DNA of 64,000 nt from Sporomusa silvacetica DSM 10669 (GTDB taxonomy: Bacteria; Bacillota; Negativicutes; Sporomusales; Sporomusaceae). This document shows positions 51,414-60,187 of this stretch, in pieces. Below the pieces are notes generated by a model that saw nothing but the letters and a program-made list of their open reading frames with translations, searched no databases and was not told the DNA's origin. The first letter of the stretch is position 1. The number at the start of each line of letters is the position of its first letter. A program made the translations under genes and the position numbers. The stretch covers positions 1 through 64,000 of the forward strand of contig NZ_LSLK01000114.1 in NCBI RefSeq assembly GCF_002257705.1, given 5' to 3'.

Positions 51414-52198
51414 TAGAACGCCTCCTTATACCCGCTCAGTGGGCAGCCGGACCCACCACGAAAAGCTGCCACCACTTCTGCCGCAATACTAAGTGCTATT
51501 TCAGCAGGCGTTTCTGCTTTAATATCAAGACCAATAGGCGCATGAAGCCGCTTTTCAATATCTATTGGCGCTCCTTCTTCCTGCACCAGCTTAATGATCT
51601 CTCTAATACGTTTTTTACTGCCAATCATTCCCAGATACCGGGCATTGCTTCCCATAGTAGCACGCAGGCAATCCAAGTCATAACGGTGTCCGCGGGTTAC
51701 AATAATGATAGCCGTACCATTGTCTATTGTAAGGTTTTTCATGGCTAGCTGAAAATTATTGCAGACTACCTGGTGAGCGCTAGGAAATCTGGCTGTATTG
51801 GCAAATTCCGGACGGTCATCAATAACCGTCACGGCAAAATCTATTAATGACAGTAATTGAACCAATGGCTGGCTAATATGGCCGCCGCCAAACACGATAG
51901 CGCGCAACTTTTGGACAATTCTATCCCAAAATAGTCGGTATGTATTTTTCTGCTGATCTTCAACTAAAATAATTACTGGCTTGGTCCAACTCGTTGTCCG
52001 CACTATATCCAATATTTTATCCATCACAAATGGCTCTAGTTGTCCATCCACTTTTGTTTCTGATTTGCCATCTGATTGAATAATAATCATTTGCCCAAGC
52101 TGGCTAGCCTGCTTGGGGTTACACTCTATCACCGTTAAGGTATCTATTACTCCGGCACTATTGCTATTCAACGCTGACAGCAATTTAGAAAAACTCAT
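51413..52198 (-). CDS. XdhC C-terminal Rossmann-domain protein
   Basis: 261 aa. Key motifs are AIVFGGGHISQPLVQLLSLI, DFAVTVIDDRPEFANTARFP, VTRGHRYD, YLGMIGSKKRI and a tail with GLDIKAETPAEIALSIAAEV. The N-terminal 100 residues are not XdhC/CoxI-like. Its start overlaps the preceding stop (ATGA). It is probably a partner of the 103-aa protein next to it in maturing the molybdenum enzyme. Confidence 0.85.
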   Translation of the reverse strand: MSFSKLLSALNSNSAGVIDTLTVIECNPKQASQLGQMIIIQSDGKSETKVDGQLEPFVMDKILDIVRTTSWTKPVIILVEDQQKNTYRLFWDRIVQKLRAIVFGGGHISQPLVQLLSLIDFAVTVIDDRPEFANTARFPSAHQVVCNNFQLAMKNLTIDNGTAIIIVTRGHRYDLDCLRATMGSNARYLGMIGSKKRIREIIKLVQEEGAPIDIEKRLHAPIGLDIKAETPAEIALSIAAEVVAAFRGGSGCPLSGYKEAF

Positions 52199-52464
52199 CC
52201 CTGCTCCTCCTTGTTGTCACACCGAGAATGATCAGGGCCTTTCCCAAATAAGTCATTGATTTTAGCCAAAGCGGCATCAGATAAAAAGTTGATTTGTGCT
52301 GGTTTGCCGTCAATGGTTTCTCCGGACAATATTACGCCGTTATCGGTTTCCAAATATCCCAGCGGCAGGTTCCGTCTAAACATTTTACCTGTGTTTTTAT
52401 CAATAACTTCGACAATAACCTCGTCTGCCTCAATTTTATCTAAAAGCTCCGTTTCTTCTGCCAT
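52195..52464 (-). CDS. Unrecognised 89-aa protein in the molybdenum cassette
   Basis: 89 aa from the ATG at 52464 (a GTG at 52479 is possible). No cysteine-rich motif apart from one cysteine near the end; VEVIDKNTGKMFRRNLPLGY and DNGVILSGETIDGKPAQINF suggest a beta-rich fold. It couples to the next gene by ATGA. No function assigned; operon context points to maturation or electron transfer of the hydroxylase. Confidence 0.6.
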   Translation of the reverse strand: MAEETELLDKIEADEVIVEVIDKNTGKMFRRNLPLGYLETDNGVILSGETIDGKPAQINFLSDAALAKINDLFGKGPDHSRCDNKEEQG

Positions 52465-52485
52465 TATTCGTGCCACCACACCTTC

Positions 52486-52659
52486 TTATTTTCCCACCGG
52501 AACGATCAAGCGCGGTCCCATATTACATTTAGGACATTTCCGGCCCTGATTGCTATCTTCACAATTTTTGCAATAAAGGGTAAAGCACCTACAGCATTGA
52601 TACAAGGGGGCATTATTCGTTAGTTCACTATTACAGCGAGGACATGTTTTTTCGTCCAA
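52486..52659 (-). CDS. Small zinc-ribbon protein, 57 aa
   Basis: Read directly from the sequence in an apparently empty gap. TTG start at 52659, 7 nt after the trsM stop, with GGAAGGAT upstream; stop at 52486-52488. Four Cys pairs are visible: TCPRCN, YQCCRC, YCKNCE and KCPKCN, so it could bind two zinc ions or an Fe-S centre. It closes the gap in a run of overlapping genes, which supports it being real. No named family. Confidence 0.7.
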   Translation of the reverse strand: MDEKTCPRCNSELTNNAPLYQCCRCFTLYCKNCEDSNQGRKCPKCNMGPRLIVPVGK

Positions 52660-52665
52660 AGTATT

Positions 52666-53280
52666 TCATCCTTCCATTTGCCTTTTTTCAGCCACTAGTA
52701 AAAAATATCCCAACTTTGTCTTGGGAATGGAGACACATTGCCACAGTTCTTCCATTGATCCGTATTCCATAATATAGCAGGCAATAAACTCCCGCAAAAA
52801 AGCAGACTGGTCTTCCCAAACAATGATAGTAAAGCCAGCTTTCTCCAACATTGTTTTTAGTTGGTTTCTATTCAGATAACCAGCCGAGCTAGCGGAAATC
52901 GGTAAATAAACATCTGTTATCGCCAGTTTTCCCCCTGGTATAAGAATACGGCTAATTTCAGTTAAAACTGTACCTGCATCCTGCATAACCGACAGACTGC
53001 ATTCAGTTATTACTCCGTCAAATGAGACATCGACAAACGGCAGGCTTTCGCCTGCTGCTTGGATAAACTGCAAATAGGGCAAGCGTTTCCTGCCCTGTTC
53101 CAGCCGAACCTTAGATACATCGACTCCTACTGCCTGTAACCCATAAGTATCCTGTAGATACTCCATAGTTACTCCGGTGCCGCAACCGACATCAAGTACT
53201 TTTGCACCAGGTATAAATGCACAGTACTCAACAACCCGCTTGGTTAATGTCAGCCCGCCCGGATGTTGGTGAAGCATCAT
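52666..53280 (-). CDS. trsM: SAM-dependent methyltransferase (DVU_1556 family)
   Basis: 204 aa class I methyltransferase: AKVLDVGCGTGVTMEYLQDT (SAM motif I), AVGVDVSKVR, FDGVITECSLSVMQDAGTVL and GGKLAITDVYLP. It overlaps the upstream small redox gene by 4 nt (ATGA). The TrsM/DVU_1556 family travels with TrsS and the molybdenum hydroxylase. Its substrate is unknown; modification of the cofactor or a protein residue is inferred. Confidence 0.83.
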   Translation of the reverse strand: MMLHQHPGGLTLTKRVVEYCAFIPGAKVLDVGCGTGVTMEYLQDTYGLQAVGVDVSKVRLEQGRKRLPYLQFIQAAGESLPFVDVSFDGVITECSLSVMQDAGTVLTEISRILIPGGKLAITDVYLPISASSAGYLNRNQLKTMLEKAGFTIIVWEDQSAFLREFIACYIMEYGSMEELWQCVSIPKTKLGYFLLVAEKRQMEG

Positions 53281-53486
53281 TTATCCTCCAACGCTGCTTC
53301 CACCTTTTTCATTTTGCCAATAGCTAATTCCTCAGGAATATATACTAACCCACATTGCGAACATCTATATAACTCAACCGGAAAGTTGCTACCAAGATAG
53401 GACAACTCTACCTTTCCTAGTGTCAGCTTAATGCCACATTTAACACAAACAATATCTAATGGCTGTTCTTCTATCAGTTTGCTCAT
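53277..53486 (-). CDS. Small CxxC redox/zinc protein (DVU_1557 family)
   Basis: 69 aa from the ATG at 53486 (GAGGA upstream). Two CxxC pairs, VCVKCGI and YRCSQCGL, form a zinc-ribbon or rubredoxin-like site. DVU_1557-type proteins are known members of this cassette and are described as redox proteins. It may carry electrons or metal for the neighbouring flavoprotein. Confidence 0.75.
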   Translation of the reverse strand: MSKLIEEQPLDIVCVKCGIKLTLGKVELSYLGSNFPVELYRCSQCGLVYIPEELAIGKMKKVEAALEDK

Positions 53487-53495
53487 GTTCCTCAA

Positions 53496-55817
53496 TTATC
53501 CTCCAATTTCTATTCTGTGACAATAAGCATTATGAACGACAAATCCATCAGCCTGCGGCAAGTACTCTACCCAATAGGTCACGCTGGCTGGCTGAAAATA
53601 CGCTATATAATGACCGCTCCTGGCATCCTTAAGTTTACTGCCAGTACTTTCCGCATGGGCAATAACTTTAGTAACATCATCGACAAGAATCCGCCTATCC
53701 TCCATCTGCTGCAATACATCTGCTGGAATAGTGACCTTGACCTCAGTTTGCGGTTCTGCCACCTCTTCACCCCAAACTTCTCTTAGCAATGTTTGTTTCA
53801 ATCTAGCACGGTTTTCCTGACGCTGTGAATAACCCGGCCCTGCTTGCGCGGCCAGATTTTCCTTGCCACCACCAAAAATCAGATCAAGGAGATGATACGT
53901 ACGTTTTCCCTGACTGGCAAAATTATCCCGGCACATGCTACAGTACGCGATATAGTCTAATTCACTTTCATTAATTCGTCTATCTATAACTTTATGCGCA
54001 ATCTCTTGGTTGGCATAGAGCATTAAGCCTCCATAACCGCAACATACTGTAGTTTCACGGTTTAAAGGCAACTCTTCAATTTGATATCCCAGCTTACCCA
54101 AAAGGTTTCTTACACTGGTCTGAAGCTCAGCATCATGCCTTGTGGTACAGCTGTCATGTATCGCCAATTTTTGCGGTGTCTTGGCTAACTGGTTGCTGCC
54201 TTCTGGCAGACCGATACGTTCCAGCAATGTCCATAAGTTTTCCACCGGCATATCAGGTGAATCATGTTTAAATAGGCTAAAACAGGTAGGACAAGCCGCA
54301 ATAATCTTGGGACTTCCCAAACTACGCCAATTACTATCTAGCTTATTTCTTGTCTCCCGAAACGCTGCCTCCTGTCCTGCCCAAGTGGCTGGTGCTCCAC
54401 AACAACCTAGCATTATCCCGACACCACCGCCCAGCTTTTCACATAAAAAGCTGTATATCTGTTGTACATAATGCGGTGATGAGGCTGCTAACTGGCAACC
54501 AGGGTAGAATACCCATTCACTTGATGAGCTACCAGGCTGATTTCTAGTTAGAGCACATGATTCGCTATTGCTAAATTGCATATCCCTTAAAGCAAAGTCA
54601 TGAGTCGACGGAGGCATCTTTCCCTTTTCTACCATCATTTTCCTTGCTTCATGGCAGATTTCGCCCATATTCAAATTTCCCGGACAAATCTGTTCACACA
54701 GACCACATAAACTACAAGAGTTAATCATATTATTAGCATGGTGGATTCCCATAACAATGGACAAATTATTGTATACCTCGCGTACATACCGTTTGGGGTA
54801 CCCCCGATAATGTGCAAGATATTCGCAGGCTTTCACGCACTCCTGGCACTCACATAACAAACAACGATTAGCTTCCTGAACAGCTTCTGTTTTACTGTAA
54901 CCACTAGCAGAATCGCCAGCAAGTACCATGGCCTCAGGCTTTATCCCTTTTATGTTGGTATAGAGCGCAGTCTCATAAGGTCCCTCTTTCTCTCGATTAG
55001 CAGTAAGGGATGCATTTTGAAACAGCCGGTCAATCGAAATTGCGACGGTTTTACCATCAGCTATTGAAGCAATCGGGGATGGATGTCCGTATTCGCGGCG
55101 AAGACTGCCACCAGCGAACACCTTATTGTTGCTTGTTGCTAACGATGTCAAATCAACCTTGATTTTGCCATCTGAGGTTAACTCCAGACCTAAGTCTGAA
55201 TTGTCAGTTTGTTGAAAACCTGTAGTTAGATAGATCGCATCATACTCCTCGCACAAACTGTCTAAGGCGCTAATAGCTGTATTATAGCGAATCTCTATAG
55301 GAAATTTGGCGATAATCTCAAAATCATTATGAATCAACTGTCGTGGCAGCTTGTCTTCCGCGATATCCCAGATACTTCCTCCCAAACGGTCTGTGGCTTC
55401 AAAAACAGTCACTTTGTACCCTTTGCGACTAAGCTCTACTGCTGCGGTCAAGCCGCTTAACCCGGCACCAACAATAGCTACTTTTTGGCTTTTAGCCTTC
55501 GGTAATAGTAACTTGGGAGCAGTATTGTTATTATCAACACAAATTTGTTCTAAACCCTTGATAAAAATAGATTCATCAATTTCGTTACGCTTACAGGCTT
55601 TACGACAGGGTTGATCACAAATTCTGCTAATAATTCTGGGAAAAGGGACCATTCTGTTATATAAGGCAAATCCTGTCGCGTAATCTTCTTGCTGTACAGC
55701 TTTAGCCATACCCCGAGCATCAACATGAATTGGACACCCAGCATTACAACCTGGTGGATTTTCCTGAATACATTTGGATTCCCGTTGACGCAATAATTTT
55801 TGATCCATTTGATCCAT
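53496..55817 (-). CDS. Fe-S flavoprotein: pyridine-nucleotide-disulfide oxidoreductase/dicluster protein
   Basis: 773 aa from the ATG at 55817 (in-frame starts at 55826 exist). Domains in order: Cys-rich GltB-type cluster region (PPGCNAGCPIHVDARG, ICDQPCRKACKRNE), FAD/NAD module (VAIVGAGLSGLTAAVELSRK, FEATDRLGGSIWD), ferredoxin-like clusters (CLLCECQECVKACE, CSLCGLCEQICPGNL) and a heterodisulfide-reductase-like CCG region (CTTRHD, TVCCGYGGLM). It should pass electrons between NAD(P)H or another carrier and the hydroxylase. Homologues form part of the DVU_1551-1559-type cluster. Confidence 0.85.
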   Translation of the reverse strand: MDQMDQKLLRQRESKCIQENPPGCNAGCPIHVDARGMAKAVQQEDYATGFALYNRMVPFPRIISRICDQPCRKACKRNEIDESIFIKGLEQICVDNNNTAPKLLLPKAKSQKVAIVGAGLSGLTAAVELSRKGYKVTVFEATDRLGGSIWDIAEDKLPRQLIHNDFEIIAKFPIEIRYNTAISALDSLCEEYDAIYLTTGFQQTDNSDLGLELTSDGKIKVDLTSLATSNNKVFAGGSLRREYGHPSPIASIADGKTVAISIDRLFQNASLTANREKEGPYETALYTNIKGIKPEAMVLAGDSASGYSKTEAVQEANRCLLCECQECVKACEYLAHYRGYPKRYVREVYNNLSIVMGIHHANNMINSCSLCGLCEQICPGNLNMGEICHEARKMMVEKGKMPPSTHDFALRDMQFSNSESCALTRNQPGSSSSEWVFYPGCQLAASSPHYVQQIYSFLCEKLGGGVGIMLGCCGAPATWAGQEAAFRETRNKLDSNWRSLGSPKIIAACPTCFSLFKHDSPDMPVENLWTLLERIGLPEGSNQLAKTPQKLAIHDSCTTRHDAELQTSVRNLLGKLGYQIEELPLNRETTVCCGYGGLMLYANQEIAHKVIDRRINESELDYIAYCSMCRDNFASQGKRTYHLLDLIFGGGKENLAAQAGPGYSQRQENRARLKQTLLREVWGEEVAEPQTEVKVTIPADVLQQMEDRRILVDDVTKVIAHAESTGSKLKDARSGHYIAYFQPASVTYWVEYLPQADGFVVHNAYCHRIEIGG

Positions 55818-55848
55818 TTGAAACACCCTCTTCCTGGTATAGATAATC

Positions 55849-55891
55849 CTAAAACGACCGGAAAGCGATACGCTTTCCAGTCTAGTTTTAG
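55849..55891 (-). terminator. Hairpin between hydroxylase and flavoprotein genes
   Basis: CTAAAACGACCGGAAAGCG pairs with CGCTTTCCAGTCTAGTTTTAG (imperfect, about 16 bp), ending in GTTTTAGG. It may partly terminate transcription after the hydroxylase gene and so set gene dosage, as the operon continues. Confidence 0.5.
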
Positions 55892-55932
55892 AATTCTACA
55901 TTTTCTTTATTCGCTTAGTTACCGCTAATGAC

Positions 55933-58674
55933 TTACTTTTTAGCAGCTAATGCGTCCAGGCCTGCTTTTATTTTTTCTGGCAGTGCAGGTACTGAGTAAA
56001 TGCGTACACCACAGGCATTATAAATGGCGTTAAGAATAGCCGGATGTGGAGCCGTGAGCGGCCCTTCACCTACGCCAGCAGCACCATATGGTCCATGCTC
56101 ACGCGGGGAAATATTGTAGATGATTTCCATATCATCCGGAATATCTTTAATAAACGGAAGGCCGCAACCAACAAGGCTGGTATGCTTTTTGAGGTCGTCA
56201 AAGTCTTCAGTAAGAGCAAGACCAATACCTTGAGCCAAACCGCCGTAGACTTGACCGTCGCAGGTTGTTTTATTGGTAAGTGTTCCGATATCCTGAACAG
56301 TTACAAACCTAACTACGGTCGCTTTACCGGTCTTCATATCGACTTCAACTTCAGGCATAAAGACTGCATACATGTAAATGGCGAACGGGTTGCCTTGCAT
56401 GGTCTCAAGATCGCAGTCACTGCACATGGATGCCGTCCATGAACCATCATAGTGAAGCGGAATTTTTTCAGCTACCATTTCGTCGTAAGTCCGGAACGTG
56501 CCGTCAGGTTTACGCATAGCATTGACCAGCATTTCACTGGCAACCCTGGTCGCGTTACCAGTCATAACGTTTTGACGGCTACCGCCGGACGGACCACTGG
56601 CCGGTGTGAAAGCCATATCATTCATGACAAGCTTAATTTGATCAGGGGTAATCCCCATTTGACGGAAAGTTTCATGAGAATGTGTCAAAGTAGCAAGGTC
56701 AGCACCTTGACCATGATCCTGCCAGGAGTTACCGACAGTTATTGTGCCATCCGGATTAAGTTCTGTCCAAGCTTGCGAACTGTCCGCACCATCCAGACCG
56801 CAACCATATATTCCAAGTGATAAGCCTACGCCGCGTTTCTTTTCAGGGGTTGAAAGTTCTTTACAACGTTTCTTGGCCTCTTCCCAGTGGGGACGGATTT
56901 TGTCAAGCATGTCCGGCAGACAGAATACTTCTGGTACCTGGCCGGTCGGCGTGGTAGCACCAGGGCGATATACATTCTTATAGCGTAATTCCAATGGATC
57001 CATGCCGAGTTTTTCGGCCAGCTCATCAATGCAGATTTCTGATGACAAGAAGGCTTTAGGCGAGCCGTAGGCACGGAAAGCAGATCCCCAGCCATGGTTG
57101 GTGCACACACACTTGCCTTTACCGCGGATTTTCGGAATATCATAACCAGCACCGGTAAACTGACCTTGCCGTATGCAGTTCAGGTCACCGAATTCACTGT
57201 ACGGACCATGATCCAGCCACCAGTTGGTATCCATTGCCAAAATTTTACCTGCCTTATCAGCAGCAAGTTTCGTTTTTACGAGTGCAGGTGAACGCTTGCC
57301 TGTATAGGTAATTTGCTGGAACATATTGAAGATAAGGGAAACAGGCTTACCATCGCAAGCAAGACAGGCAACCCCCAGCAAAGCTTCATTGGTTGGACTA
57401 AACTTATAGCCAAAAGTAGCACCAGTCGGATTGGCTACAAGGCGGCATTTCTCCGGTTCAATACCTATACCGGCGACAATCATGGCATGGTGCAAGTGTA
57501 ATGCAATACTCTTAGAGTGGATAGTCAGACGGCCTTCTTCATCCATATAGGCAGATCCGCAGTCAGGCTCAAGCGGAAGATGTGGCTGACGGCTGCAGTA
57601 AGTTTCAACTTCTGCAATGACAACATCGGCGCTATCCATAACTGGCTTAGTGTCTTCGCCTTTTACCACACCAGTCTCAAAGTAAACATTAGGGGTTCCG
57701 GGATGGATTTCAATGGCATCAGGTGCCATTGCGGCAGGAGCACTCATGTATGCTGGCAATACTTCAAGATCAACCTTTACCGCTTTAGCTGCTGCCTGGG
57801 CATGTTCTTCCGTATCTGCGGCAACTATGGCAATGGCATCGCCAAACTGGAATACTTTCTCATCGCAAAGAATGGGGCGATCCCAGCCATCACCTTTATT
57901 AGTCGGGAAAGTGATCAGACCGGAAATCCGATTTTTGCCTTTAACATCTTTATGGGTGATTACTTTATATACACCAGGCATTTTCTCAGCTGCTGAGGTG
58001 TCAATGCCTTTAATATTAGCATGGGATACTTCTGCTTGAACAAGAGCTAACCGCAAAGTGCCTGTAGGCATTTGCAGCGCAACATCGGCGCCAAAATCCC
58101 AGGTGCCGGTAACTTTCTGCAAGGCAGACGGACGAATATAGGTTGTGCCGTAAATTTTGTTGCCAACAGGTTTAAAAATTAGATCCTCTTTGCGCATTTC
58201 CCCGCGCAGAATACTAGCAGCTGCCATAACAGCATCAACTAGAGGCTTGTAACCTGTGCAACGGCAGGCATTGCGGTGTTTTTGGAACCATGCGCGAATT
58301 TCTTCTCTAGTGGGGCTGGGATTCTCATCAAGCAATACTTTCGCTGACAAAATAAATCCAGGACTGCAGAAACCGCATTGAGCGCAGCCATAGGCCATCC
58401 AGGCAACTTGCAGCGGATGGAGGTTAGTAGGTGTAGCCAGACCTTCAATAGTTGTAATATTGGCTTCGTCAGGAACTTTTTTCATCTTCGTGATGCAAGA
58501 ACGTACTACCCGACCATCCATGATAATTGAACAAGTCCCGCATTGACCCTGATTACAGCCAACCTTGCAACCAGTCATCAGCAGTTGTTCCCGGAGCACA
58601 CTAGCCAAACTGGCTTCTAGATCAACAATTAGCGTTCTAGGCAAACCATTGATATTCAGAATTTTCTTTTGCAT
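55933..58674 (-). CDS. Molybdenum-dependent aldehyde oxidoreductase (Mop/xanthine-dehydrogenase type)
   Basis: 913 aa, matching single-chain Mop of Desulfovibrio (about 907). N-terminal plant-type [2Fe-2S] CKVGCNQGQCGTC, second [2Fe-2S] CAQCGFCSPGFI and ACRCTGY, then the two molybdopterin domains. The catalytic glutamate is Glu870 in GVGEGPLTAPHPA. No FAD domain, as in Mop. It hydroxylates an aldehyde or heterocycle; the substrate is unknown. Relatives can carry a selenium ligand in the molybdenum site, but that cannot be seen in sequence. Confidence 0.9.
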   Translation of the reverse strand: MQKKILNINGLPRTLIVDLEASLASVLREQLLMTGCKVGCNQGQCGTCSIIMDGRVVRSCITKMKKVPDEANITTIEGLATPTNLHPLQVAWMAYGCAQCGFCSPGFILSAKVLLDENPSPTREEIRAWFQKHRNACRCTGYKPLVDAVMAAASILRGEMRKEDLIFKPVGNKIYGTTYIRPSALQKVTGTWDFGADVALQMPTGTLRLALVQAEVSHANIKGIDTSAAEKMPGVYKVITHKDVKGKNRISGLITFPTNKGDGWDRPILCDEKVFQFGDAIAIVAADTEEHAQAAAKAVKVDLEVLPAYMSAPAAMAPDAIEIHPGTPNVYFETGVVKGEDTKPVMDSADVVIAEVETYCSRQPHLPLEPDCGSAYMDEEGRLTIHSKSIALHLHHAMIVAGIGIEPEKCRLVANPTGATFGYKFSPTNEALLGVACLACDGKPVSLIFNMFQQITYTGKRSPALVKTKLAADKAGKILAMDTNWWLDHGPYSEFGDLNCIRQGQFTGAGYDIPKIRGKGKCVCTNHGWGSAFRAYGSPKAFLSSEICIDELAEKLGMDPLELRYKNVYRPGATTPTGQVPEVFCLPDMLDKIRPHWEEAKKRCKELSTPEKKRGVGLSLGIYGCGLDGADSSQAWTELNPDGTITVGNSWQDHGQGADLATLTHSHETFRQMGITPDQIKLVMNDMAFTPASGPSGGSRQNVMTGNATRVASEMLVNAMRKPDGTFRTYDEMVAEKIPLHYDGSWTASMCSDCDLETMQGNPFAIYMYAVFMPEVEVDMKTGKATVVRFVTVQDIGTLTNKTTCDGQVYGGLAQGIGLALTEDFDDLKKHTSLVGCGLPFIKDIPDDMEIIYNISPREHGPYGAAGVGEGPLTAPHPAILNAIYNACGVRIYSVPALPEKIKAGLDALAAKK

Positions 58675-58710
58675 CTGCTCTCTCGTCTCCCTTATTATTC
58701 AATAATCTAT

Positions 58711-58739
58711 ATTTCAGGGGATTTCTTCATCCCCGAAAT
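58711..58739 (-). terminator. Hairpin between MoeA-like gene and hydroxylase gene
   Basis: ATTTC-A-GGGGAT and ATCCCC-G-AAAT form an 11-bp stem in the 90-nt gap. It may attenuate or stabilise transcripts from the sigma-54-type promoter upstream. Confidence 0.5.
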
Positions 58740-58764
58740 ACGCACAACCTTACCACGTAGCTTA

Positions 58765-59790
58765 TCAGTTACCTTTGCCAAAGCCGCATTCAGGATACCG
58801 GCATTCTTCGCATACAAGACACAACCCACCGTAGCCAAACTTTGTTATATCTTTCCTGGACAGTACTTCTCCAGCCAGTAAGCGGGGGACCACTAAATCA
58901 AATATTGTGCTTTTATGATACATTACACAACCAGGCAATCCTAGAACCGGAACGGTTCCTAAATAAGCCAGCATAAACATTGCACCAGGCAGGGTAGGTG
59001 CTCCATATATAACAATCTCACCACCTGCCTCCCTAATACCAGAAGGTGTTACATCATCTGGGTCGACAGACATGCCGCCGGTAGTCACAATCATATCGGC
59101 GCCTGCGGCGCGCAAACTTTGAATGGCCTCTGCAATCATAGAAATATCATCTGGTACAAATATTTGCCGCAAAATAGAACTGCCTAAATGTTCGAATTTA
59201 TCTGTCAATACCGGGCCGAAACAATCCTTTATCCGACCATGGTACACTTCACTACCAGTAGTAACCACTCCCACCTTGCAGGCCTTTAAAGGTTTAACCT
59301 CCACAACTGGGTAGTAATCAATACCAATCTGTTCAATTTGTTGAAGTTTCTCTGCATTAATCACCAACGGAATAATTTTGCAGCCTGTAACCTTATTCCC
59401 TGCATTCACCATCTGGTTAGTGTGCAAGGTAGCTGCAGCCACTTGATCAATATCGTTGATTTTTTCCACAGCTTCGGCATTTACTTTTAGCAAGCCAAGA
59501 GTATTGGCTCTAATTTCAACCTTGCCCTCTGAGGCCTCATCCAAGGATAGACCCGCCCCTGCTACGGCCTTAGCAAATCTGGTTGCCGCATCATTTTCAT
59601 GAATTGTCTGCGCGTTTACTTCCCAGACATAAATATTTTCCTTGCCAATATCCAGCAGTCTCGGAATATCTTCCTTACAGATTACATGGCCCTTCCTAAA
59701 TGCTTTGCCTTTACGTTTTCCTGGAATAATTTCAGTAATATCATGACAGAGAACCATACCTTCTGCCTGATATACAGGAACTGCTCTCAT
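58765..59790 (-). CDS. MoeA-like molybdopterin-binding protein
   Basis: 341 aa, about 70 shorter than typical MoeA. N-terminal HDITEIIPGKRKGKAFRKGH (MoeA-type). The MoaB/MogA-like molybdopterin-binding part is KVGVVTTGSEVYHG, ADMIVTTGGMSVDPDDVTPS, YGAPTLPGAMFMLAYL and VLGLPGCVMYH. The C-terminus adds GGLCLVCEECRYPECGFGKG, a cysteine cluster not normal for MoeA. First gene after the sigma-54-type promoter. It may insert molybdenum or deliver cofactor to the hydroxylase next door. Confidence 0.83.
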   Translation of the reverse strand: MRAVPVYQAEGMVLCHDITEIIPGKRKGKAFRKGHVICKEDIPRLLDIGKENIYVWEVNAQTIHENDAATRFAKAVAGAGLSLDEASEGKVEIRANTLGLLKVNAEAVEKINDIDQVAAATLHTNQMVNAGNKVTGCKIIPLVINAEKLQQIEQIGIDYYPVVEVKPLKACKVGVVTTGSEVYHGRIKDCFGPVLTDKFEHLGSSILRQIFVPDDISMIAEAIQSLRAAGADMIVTTGGMSVDPDDVTPSGIREAGGEIVIYGAPTLPGAMFMLAYLGTVPVLGLPGCVMYHKSTIFDLVVPRLLAGEVLSRKDITKFGYGGLCLVCEECRYPECGFGKGN

Positions 59791-59888
59791 TGATCTTCCT
59801 CCTTAGCTAATACCAATCTGCATATGTAGCCTCTTGTAACGCTAGAGTGTTCTAGAATTGTTTTGGAGCAATTACGATAATATATAAT

Positions 59889-59905
59889 TGCAAGATTTAT
59901 GCCAA
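59889..59905 (-). promoter_or_regulatory. Sigma-54 type promoter
   Basis: Reading minus strand, TTGGCATAAATCTTGCA matches the -24/-12 consensus TGGCAC-N5-TTGCW: GG at 59903-59902 and GC at 59891-59890, ten bases apart. Transcription would start near 59878 and read the MoeA-like gene at 59790 and probably the whole molybdenum operon. An activator of sigma-54 is encoded just upstream (60188-62227). Confidence 0.8.
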
Positions 59906-59948
59906 TTTTGACTATTTTCCAAAAGTATAACCAGGGCTAGTTAACTTC

Positions 59949-59985
59949 CAAAGAACGTATCCTCTCAGCAAGGACACGTTCTTTG
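59949..59985. promoter_or_regulatory. Inverted repeat upstream of the sigma-54 promoter
   Basis: CAAAGAACGTATCCT (59949-59963) pairs with AGGACACGTTCTTTG (59971-59985), one wobble, 7-nt loop. About 50-80 bp upstream of the -24 box, it could be an enhancer-type site for the activator or a terminator for the activator gene (60188). It has no strong T-run. Confidence 0.45.
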
Positions 59986-60187
59986 ATTAAGAATACATTA
60001 CCCTTTATTTATGGCTATAAGCGGGATTTTAGATAAGAATATGTACTTTAATTATACTATTAATTTTATTCTTTATGGAAAAATAAATACAACTTGTTCG
60101 AGACATATAGTAACATTGCTTCTCTCTCGGTCTGTTATGTGTACCTAAATATGTGCATAAGTGTAATGCAAAAGTGACACTTATGTA

